Program-made: the position numbers and the translations under genes
Notes under the pieces: model-generated
What the model was told of the DNA's origin: nothing
Seen by the model: only the letters and a program-made list of their open reading frames with translations
Databases searched by the model: none
In this document: piece by piece, positions 12,951 to 19,732 of the stretch
Layout: the number at the start of each line of letters is the position of its first letter
Numbering within the stretch: position 1 is the stretch's first letter
Assembly: GCA_964560565.1 (NCBI GenBank)
Contig: CAZLMF010000027.1
Span: 1-19,732, forward strand
DNA: 19,732 nt
Source: CAZLMF01 sp964560565
GTDB taxonomy: Bacteria > Bacillota > Clostridia > Oscillospirales > Ruminococcaceae
Direction of reading: 5' to 3'

Positions 12951-15140
12951 TTAAAGCTTTGTAAAATGTGCTGTGAAGCTGTGAAAATCGCCCCACAGTG
13001 AAGGAATAAGGTATCCTGCGTTCATTAGTGCTTTTGCGGAGTAAACCTTGCCTGTTGCCTCGTCACGATAGAATGCGTTAGCATCAAGTCCTCTTAGCTT
13101 TAGCCTTTGAGTGAATTGGGCAGGGCTCTTTAGTATCTGCACATACTCAAGGAGTGCCTCGGACTTGTCCTTTGCCACAAACATCCATGCGTCAAAACGG
13201 GTGGATTTGAACGGGTTGCCTATGCGGTAGTGATCTCCCGTTCTTACAAGGGGGTTATATTTGTTAAACTGAGCAATTTGCTCTTTAATTGTGTCCTTGT
13301 CCTCTTGCGAAATTCTAGTAACATCAAGCTCATAGCCAAAGGTACCCACCATTGCAACATCCCCTCTGGTTTTAAAGGGGGTATGCCTGCCTACTATGTG
13401 GTTGGGGCTATCAGCTACATGAGCGCCCATGCTTGAGCATGGGTAGCACATTGAAGTGCCGTACTGAATCTTTAAGCGTTCAATAGGGTCTGCATCATCA
13501 CTTGTCCAAATTTGAGGTGAGTAGTAAAGCATTCCTGCGTCATATCGCCCTCCTCCTCCTGCACAGTTTTCAAGCAGTAGGTCGGGGAAATCGGTGAGTA
13601 AACGCTCCATAACCTCGTATACACCAAGGTTGTAGCGGTGCCATATCTCACGCTGACGGCTTGCAGGCAATACTTCATTGCCAAGCTCACTTATCTGGCG
13701 GTTGCAGTCCCACTTTACATATTCAATATTTGCACTTGAGAGAATATCATGCATTTGCCCGTAAATATAGTCACGGACATCCTTGCGTGAGAAGTCAAGC
13801 ACAAGTTGACTGCGTGCCTGTGTGCCAACACGTCCCTTGACATGGATTGCCCAATCGGGGTGCGCACGATATAAGTCGGAATCGGGGGAAATCATCTCTG
13901 GCTCGAACCAAATACCAAACTTTAGTCCGCATTTGTTGACCTCGTCAACTAGGTATTTTAGTCCGCCCTTGATTTTATCTTCATTTACTATCCAATCGCC
14001 AAGGCTTGAGCGGTCATCACTGCGCTTGCCAAACCAACCATCGTCCATTACAAGCATTTCAATGCCAAGCCCTGAGGCTTCCTTTGCAATTTGAATTAGC
14101 TTGTCGGTGTCGAAGTCAAAGTAGGTAGCCTCCCAGTTGTTTATGAGAATTGGGCGGCGCATATCCTTGTGCTTGCCTCTTGTGAGGTGATTGCGGTATA
14201 AATCGTGGAAGGTGCGTGACATCTTGCCCAAGCCCTCGTCGGAATATACCATGACCGTTTCGGGAGTTTCAAACTCCTCATTCGGCTCGAGCAGCCAGTT
14301 GAAGTCATAGGGGTTAAGCCCCACAACCATACGGGTTTTCTCGTATTGGTTCACCTCGGCTGATATAAAGAAGCTGCCTGAATATACAAACCCAAAGCCG
14401 TAGACCTCACCAGTATCCTCTGTGCAATCATGAGAGCATATAGCGGCAAAGTTATTGTGGGCATGGCTTGTCATGCCTCGGCAGCTGTCAATCCCCTGCT
14501 TGCCGAAATGGAGGGGGTTGCGCTGTATATGGCGCTCACGTGCCCAAGTGCCGTGGAGGGTAAGCATATCGTAATCCATTCCATCAAAGTCAACGCAAGT
14601 GGATAGCGCTCTGCGGATATTCACATTGTCCTTGCTTGCGTTGCGAAGGCGAACGCTCCTTGTGATGACGTCAAGTTGCTCGAATACGGTATAAATAAGT
14701 GTTACTTCAAGATTTAGATGCTCATCCTTGCAGTAAAGCTCAAGGGTGGTGCAGTCATCGTCAGAATTTGCAAATGTAGCAGGGAGTCCGGTGATTTTTG
14801 GCTTGCCCTTATAGATTTTATGCGAAGTGCAAACGATTTCACAGGCGGACATTCCATCCTTGTCCATAACTTGCAGGCAGGGTTCTCTGAAATCGCCTAT
14901 TCCGCTTGTTGGATACTCAAGCATTGTGCAGTCAAAGGAAAAGGGGCCCATTGCATCATGGGTTGCAGGGACAAATTCGTTATCGCCCATGCGAAGAAGA
15001 TAAACTAAATCAACATCAGGGACAGCTTTCCCAAAGTATAGGTGGAGCAAATGCCTCGTTTTGGATAAATGTATTGCATAGGTAGTATCCTTGGCATCAA
15101 GCTTGAAAACACGAGTGCTTTCATCATAAAGAATAGGCAT
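12951..15140 (-). CDS. GH36 alpha-galactosidase
   Basis: It hydrolyses terminal alpha-1,6-galactose from melibiose, raffinose-family sugars or galactomannan fragments (EC 3.2.1.22). The 729-residue protein has the GH36 plan: an N-terminal beta supersandwich, a TIM barrel from about residue 325 and a C-terminal beta domain ending YLIPSLWGDF. Visible motifs are VMDDGWFG, WFEPEMISPDSDLY, the nucleophile Asp478 in YVKWDCNR, LLENCAGGGGRYD, and the acid/base Asp548 in WTSDDADP. Length and catalytic numbering coincide with the tetrameric AgaA/AgaB type of Geobacillus as I recall it. No signal peptide, hence cytoplasmic. The ATG at 15140 has AAAGGA 11 nt upstream. It has its own promoter and is followed at once by the GH3 gene. 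Confidence 0.96.
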   Translation of the reverse strand: MPILYDESTRVFKLDAKDTTYAIHLSKTRHLLHLYFGKAVPDVDLVYLLRMGDNEFVPATHDAMGPFSFDCTMLEYPTSGIGDFREPCLQVMDKDGMSACEIVCTSHKIYKGKPKITGLPATFANSDDDCTTLELYCKDEHLNLEVTLIYTVFEQLDVITRSVRLRNASKDNVNIRRALSTCVDFDGMDYDMLTLHGTWARERHIQRNPLHFGKQGIDSCRGMTSHAHNNFAAICSHDCTEDTGEVYGFGFVYSGSFFISAEVNQYEKTRMVVGLNPYDFNWLLEPNEEFETPETVMVYSDEGLGKMSRTFHDLYRNHLTRGKHKDMRRPILINNWEATYFDFDTDKLIQIAKEASGLGIEMLVMDDGWFGKRSDDRSSLGDWIVNEDKIKGGLKYLVDEVNKCGLKFGIWFEPEMISPDSDLYRAHPDWAIHVKGRVGTQARSQLVLDFSRKDVRDYIYGQMHDILSSANIEYVKWDCNRQISELGNEVLPASRQREIWHRYNLGVYEVMERLLTDFPDLLLENCAGGGGRYDAGMLYYSPQIWTSDDADPIERLKIQYGTSMCYPCSSMGAHVADSPNHIVGRHTPFKTRGDVAMVGTFGYELDVTRISQEDKDTIKEQIAQFNKYNPLVRTGDHYRIGNPFKSTRFDAWMFVAKDKSEALLEYVQILKSPAQFTQRLKLRGLDANAFYRDEATGKVYSAKALMNAGYLIPSLWGDFHSFTAHFTKL

Positions 15141-15232
15141 AATATTTCCAGTCCTTTCGTGGGGCTATCATTAGTATGCTCATGTTATTTTAAATCCCAG
15201 CTTCGCAACTCTTGCCCCTTAGTCTGCCAATA

Positions 15233-15261
15233 ATAATATCACATGTGCGCAAATTTGGCAA
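15233..15261 (-). promoter_or_regulatory. Promoter of the GH36-GH3 operon with a central palindrome
   Basis: TTGCCA (15261-15256) and TATTAT (15238-15233) are 17 bp apart on the minus strand, with a leader of about 85 nt. The spacer contains the palindrome CACATGTG (15240-15247). The promoter is also framed by TGCCAA (15225-15230) and TTGGCA (15255-15260), an inverted repeat with almost the same centre. This looks like a repressor site. Confidence 0.65.
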
Positions 15262-15280
15262 TATTTAATTACATTATGTT

Positions 15281-15312
15281 ATTGCGTATGCGGAATATAC
15301 CGCATACGCAAT
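15281..15312 (-). terminator. Stem-loop after the GH42 gene
   Basis: ATTGCGTATGCGG (15281-15293), loop AATATA, CCGCATACGCAAT (15300-15312): a perfect 13-bp stem starting 9 bp after the GH42 stop. There is no T run on the transcribed strand, so read-through into GH36 may occur. It may end part of the transcripts or protect their 3' end. Confidence 0.6.
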
Positions 15313-15320
15313 AGCATCCT

Positions 15321-17387
15321 TTACTTAGTTAAAACCTTAATATCGAAACCGCTGAGCGCAACTTCATTATTGTAGGTATCGCCTGTTACAAGATCCTTTA
15401 GTGTCATGCCTGTTTTAACAGTTGCAGGCTCCTCGTTGAAGTTTTCAACAAAGTAGTACTCCTTGCCTGCATTGTCCACACGCACTGCTACTGAACAGCC
15501 AAGGGGTAGTTCCTCTTCGCCGCCAAAAGGCGCTTCAATGCCGATGTCAGCGGTGATATCCTTATATAGACTTGAGTAGAACTCATAATCAATGTTAGCG
15601 GCAATATGATATGACTTGCCCTTGCCAAAGTTATTAAGTGTAACAGCAGGTCCACCCTTGTAGAATTCGCTGCCATGCTCTGCAAGTGCCTTTGCGGTTT
15701 TTAGGTGAATGATTTCAGCGAACTTTGTGGTGGTGAATTTCTTGCCCTTTTCTAAGGACTTAAGGGTGTCGGAGGTGATTACCACACTGCCCTTTTGGTG
15801 GTCATAAAGTCCCTCAATATCCTCCCACCAAACACCCAGTACATCGGACAGCCCCTGTGCAGGAGTTTCTCCTGTGTACCATAGGTCATTTTCGTTGACA
15901 AGCCCTGTGTAGTAGGTTGTGACAAGAGTTCCGCCATTTTCAACAAACTTGCGAAGTCTAGCGGCAATATCCCCACGCAGCATATATAGCATAGGCGCAA
16001 CTACAAGCTTGTACTTGGATAAGTCGCTGTCCATATCAATGCCATCTACCGGTATTCCTCGCTTCCAAAATGCCTTGTAGTGGGTTTGTATCTGCTCATA
16101 ATAGCCCATTCCAGCGTTGCGGGGGCCCTTGCAATCATCAATTGCCCACTTGTTCTCGGTGTCGCATATAATGGCAACCTGCGCCTTTACATCTGTGTCC
16201 TGTATAACACTAAGCTTTTCAAGAGCATCGCCCACTGAGGCAACATCCTTAAATATACGGGTGTCGTTTGTTCCTCTATGGCTTACAACTGCGCTATGGA
16301 ATTTCTCACAGCTGCCTCTTGACTGCCTCCACTGGAAGTACTGCACGCTGTTTGAGCCATGTGCAACCGCATTAAGAGAGGAAAGCATATGCATTCCAGG
16401 GCGCTTTAGGCGGCTGACATGTATCCAGTTAGTGGTTGAAGGTGTGGATTCCATCAGCAGGAACGGCTTCTGTTTTAGACTGCGCATTATATCATGGAAG
16501 AAGCTCTCTGCCATAGATATCCACTCTTGATCATCACTTGCGTGCCATCCTGGGTAGCTATCCCATGAAACAACGTCTATTTCATCCTTAAATTTTGAGT
16601 AGTCAATACCGTCGTAATAACCCATCATGTTAATTGTGGTGGGCAGGTCGGGGTTTTCCTTCCTTAGGGGCTTTGTTTCCTCACGCAAAAAGTCAATGGT
16701 TTGATGCGTGGTAAAGCGCTTCCAAGCTAAATTCAAGCCATGTACATTAGTTTCGCCATGCCATGCAGGAGATTCAATCTGGCTCCAATCGGTGTACTTG
16801 TGGCTCCAGAATGTAGTCCACCACTCGTGGTTAAGCTCTTCAAGGCTCTTGTACTGAGTCTTTAGCCACTCACGAAATGCGTTTTGGCATAGGTCGCAGT
16901 GGCATTCGCCACCAAGCTCGTTGGAAATATGCCATAGTATTACCCCAGGGTGGTTTGCATAGCGCTTAGCAAGGCGAGTGTTCATCTCACGTGTCTTGCG
17001 GCGATATACAGGGGAGGTAAAGCAGTGGTTGTGACGTCCACCCTGCAAGTTGCGGACACGATTGCGCTCAACACGCAAAACCTCAGGATATTTCTGCGAC
17101 ATCCATACAGGGCGTGCAGCTGTTGGGGTGGCTAAAATAGTGTATATCCCGTTGGCATGAAGGTCATCTATTACCTTATCAAGCCAGTCAAAGTCGTAAA
17201 CTCCGTCCTCAGGCTCAAGCATTGACCATGAGAACATACCGATGGACATGCAGTTTGCCTTAGCTTGCTTCATAAGCTCAATATCTTGCTTAAAAATTTC
17301 GGGATCATATAGCCATTGCTCGGGGTTATAGTCTGCGCCATGCAACATCTTTGGGAACCTAGGGGTAAGCGTAAATCCTTTTTTCAT
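15321..17387 (-). CDS. GH42 beta-galactosidase
   Basis: It hydrolyses terminal beta-galactose from galacto-oligosaccharides, arabinogalactan or galactan fragments (EC 3.2.1.23). From ATG 17387 (AAAGGA 11 nt upstream, the same spacing as its neighbours) it has 688 residues; an ATG three codons earlier lies too close to that site. The barrel starts LHGADYNPEQW, GH42's signature. The acid/base is Glu157 in WHISNELGGECHC. The nucleophile is Glu313 in FLLMESTPSTTNW. Four cysteines (122, 162, 164, 167) form the family's zinc site near the active centre. The trimerisation domain follows from about residue 390 (VAIICDTENKWAIDD, MLYMLRGDIAARLRKFVENGGTLVTTYYTG), then the small C-terminal beta domain. 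It is probably a trimer. No signal peptide, so it acts on imported sugars. It is preceded by a promoter containing a catabolite-repression site. Confidence 0.96.
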   Translation of the reverse strand: MKKGFTLTPRFPKMLHGADYNPEQWLYDPEIFKQDIELMKQAKANCMSIGMFSWSMLEPEDGVYDFDWLDKVIDDLHANGIYTILATPTAARPVWMSQKYPEVLRVERNRVRNLQGGRHNHCFTSPVYRRKTREMNTRLAKRYANHPGVILWHISNELGGECHCDLCQNAFREWLKTQYKSLEELNHEWWTTFWSHKYTDWSQIESPAWHGETNVHGLNLAWKRFTTHQTIDFLREETKPLRKENPDLPTTINMMGYYDGIDYSKFKDEIDVVSWDSYPGWHASDDQEWISMAESFFHDIMRSLKQKPFLLMESTPSTTNWIHVSRLKRPGMHMLSSLNAVAHGSNSVQYFQWRQSRGSCEKFHSAVVSHRGTNDTRIFKDVASVGDALEKLSVIQDTDVKAQVAIICDTENKWAIDDCKGPRNAGMGYYEQIQTHYKAFWKRGIPVDGIDMDSDLSKYKLVVAPMLYMLRGDIAARLRKFVENGGTLVTTYYTGLVNENDLWYTGETPAQGLSDVLGVWWEDIEGLYDHQKGSVVITSDTLKSLEKGKKFTTTKFAEIIHLKTAKALAEHGSEFYKGGPAVTLNNFGKGKSYHIAANIDYEFYSSLYKDITADIGIEAPFGGEEELPLGCSVAVRVDNAGKEYYFVENFNEEPATVKTGMTLKDLVTGDTYNNEVALSGFDIKVLTK

Positions 17388-17527
17388 ATAAATCATTGTC
17401 CTTTCATTAGCTTAGCCCTTGCAGGCAAGCATTTTATAATAGAGGGGCTTTTGATTTTCCCCTTGGATAACTAATGGCTTTACTCTAGTTTTTACGATTA
17501 TACTCAGTTATACCTAGATATATTTTA

Positions 17528-17557
17528 ATATTACCATGAAAACGATTACAAAGTCAA
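17528..17557 (-). promoter_or_regulatory. Promoter of the GH42 gene
   Basis: TTGACT (17557-17552) and TAATAT (17533-17528) are 18 bp apart on the minus strand, predicting a leader of about 130 nt. The remaining space 17388-17520 has no gene that I can support. The spacer of this promoter is filled by a cre-like site. Confidence 0.65.
17537..17551 (-). promoter_or_regulatory. Catabolite-responsive element (cre) in the GH42 promoter
   Basis: On the minus strand TTGTAATCGTTTTCA agrees at every position with the Gram-positive cre consensus WTGNAANCGNWNNCW and with TGWNANCGNTNWCA. It lies exactly between the -35 and -10 boxes, where binding of CcpA (or another LacI-family protein) would block RNA polymerase. 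This predicts repression of the beta-galactosidase while preferred sugars are present. Confidence 0.7.
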
Positions 17558-17659
17558 CCTAAATATTGTGTATTTTCTTCGTTGAACTGACGATTTTTTT
17601 GCCTTAAACTTGTTCACCTTTTTGCTAGTATGCTCCTATCAAAGTATAATATAAGAAAA

Positions 17660-17687
17660 ATTGCCACCGCATTTAGGCGGTGGCAAT
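17660..17687 (-). terminator. Terminator of pyrG
   Basis: ATTGCCACCGC (17660-17670), loop ATTTAG, GCGGTGGCAAT (17677-17687): an 11-bp stem followed on the minus strand by TTTTTCTTAT. It begins 6 bp after the pyrG stop and separates it from the glycosidase locus. Confidence 0.88.
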
Positions 17688-17692
17688 AGGTG

Positions 17693-19291
17693 TTATTTAT
17701 TGTCGGCAGCTGCTTTAATAAAGCTTGCAAAAAGTGGATGCGGTCTATTAGGACGTGACTTAAATTCCGGATGGAACTGAACACCAACAAACCATGGGTG
17801 GTCCTTATACTCCGCAATCTCGACTAAGCGGTTGTCAGGTGAAACTCCCGACAAAACCACTCCGCAGCCTTCAAGCTCACCACGGTAAGCATTGTTAAAC
17901 TCATAACGGTGGCGGTGACGCTCGCTTATTAGCTCCTCGCCGTAAATTTCACGCACACGGCTACCCTTTGAAAGCTTGCAGGGGTATAGCCCTAAGCGCA
18001 TAGTGCCGCCCTTGCTAGTAACATCCTTTTGCTCAGGCATTATATCAATAACAGGGTGCTTAATCTCGCCAAACTCGCTAGAGCCGGCATTTTCAAGCCC
18101 TGCACAGTTGCGTGCAATCTCAACCATTGCCATTTGCATACCAAGGCATATCCCAAAATAAGGCACCTTGTTAACCCTTGCATAGTGGACAGCGTCAATC
18201 TTGCCCTCGATACCTCGGTCGCCAAAGCCACCGGGCACAAGGATACCATCGCAATCGCCAAGTAACTCCCGAGCGTTGCTATCGTTTAGTTCCTCGGAAT
18301 TTATCCACTTAATGTCAACCTCCGCACGGTTTGCAATTCCACCGTGGCGAAGTGCCTCAGCTACTGAAAGGTAAGCGTCAGGCAGCTCTGTATATTTCCC
18401 AACAAGTCCGATTTTCACGCAGTGGTCAGCGCTTGCCTGCCTGTCAACCATTGCTTTCCACTCTCGTAGGTCTGGCTTGTGGTCTTTAAGCCCAAGCAGG
18501 CGGCAAACTGACTTTGCAAGGCCCTCATTTTCGAGCATAAGGGGGACAGCATACAAAGAGGATGCTGTGAGGTTTTGAATAACATCATCAGCACAAACAT
18601 TGCAAAACTGTGCAATTTTTTGGCGCATATCAACAGGAATTTCCCTCTCTGAGCGACATACTAATATGTTCGGCTGAATACCCAAGGATAGCAACCCCTT
18701 AACAGAGTGCTGTGTGGGTTTTGATTTAAGCTCATTGCTCCCTGCAATATAAGGAACAAGGGTAACGTGAATGTATATGACATTTTCACGTCCGACATCG
18801 GCTGTGACCTGCCTTATAGCCTCCAAAAACGGGGTTGACTCAATATCGCCGACAGTGCCGCCGATTTCAGTAATGACGACATCAGTTTTCCTGTCGTTTG
18901 CAACACGATAAACCCTGTCTTTAATTTCGTTGGTGATATGGGGAATTACCTGCACTGTTCCGCCCAGATAGTCGCCACGTCTTTCTTTGTTTATTACCGT
19001 CCAGTAAATTTTTCCTGTGGTAATATTAGAATTTACCGATAAATTCTCATCAATAAAGCGCTCGTAATGACCTAAGTCAAGGTCAGTCTCGGCGCCATCA
19101 TCTGTTACGAAAACTTCACCATGTTGATATGGTGACATTGTTCCCGGATCAAAATTTAAATAGGGATCAAATTTTTGTATTGTTACATTGTATCCGCGCG
19201 CCTTAAGCAAACGCCCTAAAGATGCGGCAGTTATGCCCTTTCCCAGCCCCGATACAACTCCCCCGGTAACAAAAACATACTTTACAGACAT
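17693..19291 (-). CDS. pyrG: CTP synthase
   Basis: It converts UTP to CTP using ATP and glutamine (EC 6.3.4.2), the last step of pyrimidine nucleotide synthesis, in the cytoplasm. The 532 residues match the usual length. The N-terminal synthase domain shows FVTGGVVSGLGKGI (P loop, residues 8-20), KFDPYLNFDPGTMSPYQHGEV, DDGAETDLDLGHYERF and EIGGTVGDIES. A linker near 270-290 leads to the class I glutaminase domain with VPGGFGDRG, the nucleophile Cys382 in YFGICLGMQ, and His507 and Glu509 in VQFHPEF. The ATG at 19291 is preceded by AAAGGA. It has its own promoter and terminator and is an isolated housekeeping gene next to the sugar locus. Confidence 0.98.
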   Translation of the reverse strand: MSVKYVFVTGGVVSGLGKGITAASLGRLLKARGYNVTIQKFDPYLNFDPGTMSPYQHGEVFVTDDGAETDLDLGHYERFIDENLSVNSNITTGKIYWTVINKERRGDYLGGTVQVIPHITNEIKDRVYRVANDRKTDVVITEIGGTVGDIESTPFLEAIRQVTADVGRENVIYIHVTLVPYIAGSNELKSKPTQHSVKGLLSLGIQPNILVCRSEREIPVDMRQKIAQFCNVCADDVIQNLTASSLYAVPLMLENEGLAKSVCRLLGLKDHKPDLREWKAMVDRQASADHCVKIGLVGKYTELPDAYLSVAEALRHGGIANRAEVDIKWINSEELNDSNARELLGDCDGILVPGGFGDRGIEGKIDAVHYARVNKVPYFGICLGMQMAMVEIARNCAGLENAGSSEFGEIKHPVIDIMPEQKDVTSKGGTMRLGLYPCKLSKGSRVREIYGEELISERHRHRYEFNNAYRGELEGCGVVLSGVSPDNRLVEIAEYKDHPWFVGVQFHPEFKSRPNRPHPLFASFIKAAADNK

Positions 19292-19330
19292 ACAATTCCT
19301 GTCCTTTCACATTCCTAACTTCATTTTTAT

Positions 19331-19359
19331 ATTGTACTATTTCCTAGATTAAAAATCAA
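19331..19359 (-). promoter_or_regulatory. Promoter of pyrG
   Basis: TTGATT (19359-19354) and TACAAT (19336-19331) are 17 bp apart on the minus strand. The leader before the ATG at 19291 is only about 35 nt, too short for the attenuator hairpin known from Bacillus pyrG. Confidence 0.7.
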
Positions 19360-19441
19360 GGGCAGAAAGCGAAATTGTAGAAGTATATTGTGGTTTATAG
19401 GTTTAGATTAAGGATTTGGTAATATATTAGGGTGTTTGGTC

Positions 19442-19732
19442 TTATACGCTACCATAGTGAATGGCGTTTTTTGGGCAACACTGACTGCACTTTGTGCATT
19501 GAAAGCACAGAGCTGTGTTTATGTCAGCTTTTTTGTTCTCGGCTGAAACAACAACAGCAAGAGAAGGGCAGCTTTTTTCGCACAGCTTACAACCGTTGCA
19601 TGCATCCTTATCCACCTTTTCAGAGAGCCTCGCAAAGCGCCCGAACACCTTTTGCAAGGATGCAAACGGGCAAATAAGGTTGTGGAAAACCTCAGGTTTA
19701 TATCGTAGTGTAACTAGCACCGATATTGCCAG
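19442..19732 (-). CDS. C-terminal part of a 2x[4Fe-4S] ferredoxin-type, probably membrane-linked protein (partial)
   Basis: The frame is open through the right edge (the last codons read LAIS before VLVTLRYKPEV), so the gene continues outside the window and the GTG at 19720 need not be its start. The visible 97 residues contain CNGCKLCEKSCP and, after 24 residues, CFQCTKCSQCCP. These are two CxxCxxCxxxCP sets, one per [4Fe-4S] cluster, as in bacterial ferredoxins. The segment before them (RYKPEVFHNLICPFASLQKVFGRFA) resembles the cytoplasmic end of NapH/YccM-type polytopic iron-sulfur proteins, in which a 'CP.GaLq' motif follows a membrane helix. It would carry electrons at the membrane. The partner is not visible. 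It stops 83 bp before the pyrG promoter with no clear terminator. Confidence 0.8.
   Translation of the reverse strand: MAISVLVTLRYKPEVFHNLICPFASLQKVFGRFARLSEKVDKDACNGCKLCEKSCPSLAVVVSAENKKADINTALCFQCTKCSQCCPKNAIHYGSV

Noticed and set aside
15239..15256. cre site in the GH36 promoter spacer
   Set aside because: The bases around GCGC do not match the TG-N-AA-N-CG half of the consensus on either strand. Only an unrelated palindrome is present.
17400..17440. Possible riboswitch or attenuator in the GH42 leader
   Set aside because: Only a small CTTGC/GCAAG hairpin with a 2-nt loop and a short AGCCC/GGGCT pairing are seen. There is no known aptamer pattern and no terminator with a T run.
1..19732. 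CRISPR arrays, insertion sequences and toxin-antitoxin pairs
   Set aside because: No regularly spaced direct repeats, no transposase-like frame and no paired small genes were found on reading both strands.

Overview
The window looks like a scaffolded chromosome segment (it contains a run of exactly 100 N) from a Gram-positive anaerobe, most likely a clostridium-type Firmicute, perhaps Oscillospirales-like. The supporting signs are AGGAGG ribosome binding sites 6 to 8 nt before the starts, sigma-A promoters of the TTGACA-N17-TATTAT kind, lipoprotein signal peptides with an LTAC lipobox, a perfect-consensus catabolite-responsive element (cre), and an XhlA-like phage protein. The lineage is inferred, not proven.

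Region 1 (1-2020, + strand) is the end of a phage tail or baseplate operon: the tail end of one gene, a 203-residue tail-like protein, a late-control-D/Mu gp44-like hub candidate and an XhlA/holin-like membrane protein. The genes are tightly packed (8-bp overlap, 11-bp gap, 1-bp overlap). A tRNA-Leu(CAA) with its own promoter and terminator follows. No integrase, spike or endolysin lies in view, so this may be a prophage end, a tailocin or a domesticated remnant.

Region 2 (2230-5630) holds NADP-type glutamate dehydrogenase (gdhA, interrupted by the assembly gap), a convergent alkyladenine DNA glycosylase sharing a bidirectional terminator with it, and a two-TM plus PAS membrane protein with no output domain.

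Region 3 (5630-17560, all - strand) is a glycan-use locus. In transcription order it encodes a GH42 beta-galactosidase, a GH36 alpha-galactosidase, a GH3 beta-glycosidase with a fascin-like insertion and a CBM6-like tail, then three tandem paralogous sugar-binding lipoproteins. At least three promoters drive it: one before GH42 with a cre inside it, one before GH36 (GH36-GH3 operon), and a duplicated promoter/operator before the binding proteins. None of the glycosidases has a signal peptide. The simplest model is that the lipoproteins capture galactose-containing oligosaccharides, an ABC permease encoded elsewhere imports them, and the glycosidases degrade them in the cytoplasm. No permease or ATPase gene is in the window. 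The lipoproteins form a recombined, mosaic family.

Region 4 (17650-19732, - strand) has pyrG (CTP synthase) with its own promoter, a short leader and a terminator, and the 3' part of a gene for a membrane-type 2x[4Fe-4S] protein that runs off the edge.

No CRISPR array, insertion sequence or toxin-antitoxin pair was seen. The most interesting items are the mosaic lipoprotein triplet without a permease, the duplicated promoter/operator ahead of it, the cre in the GH42 promoter, the fascin-like GH3 architecture, the orphan PAS stub and the isolated tail module.
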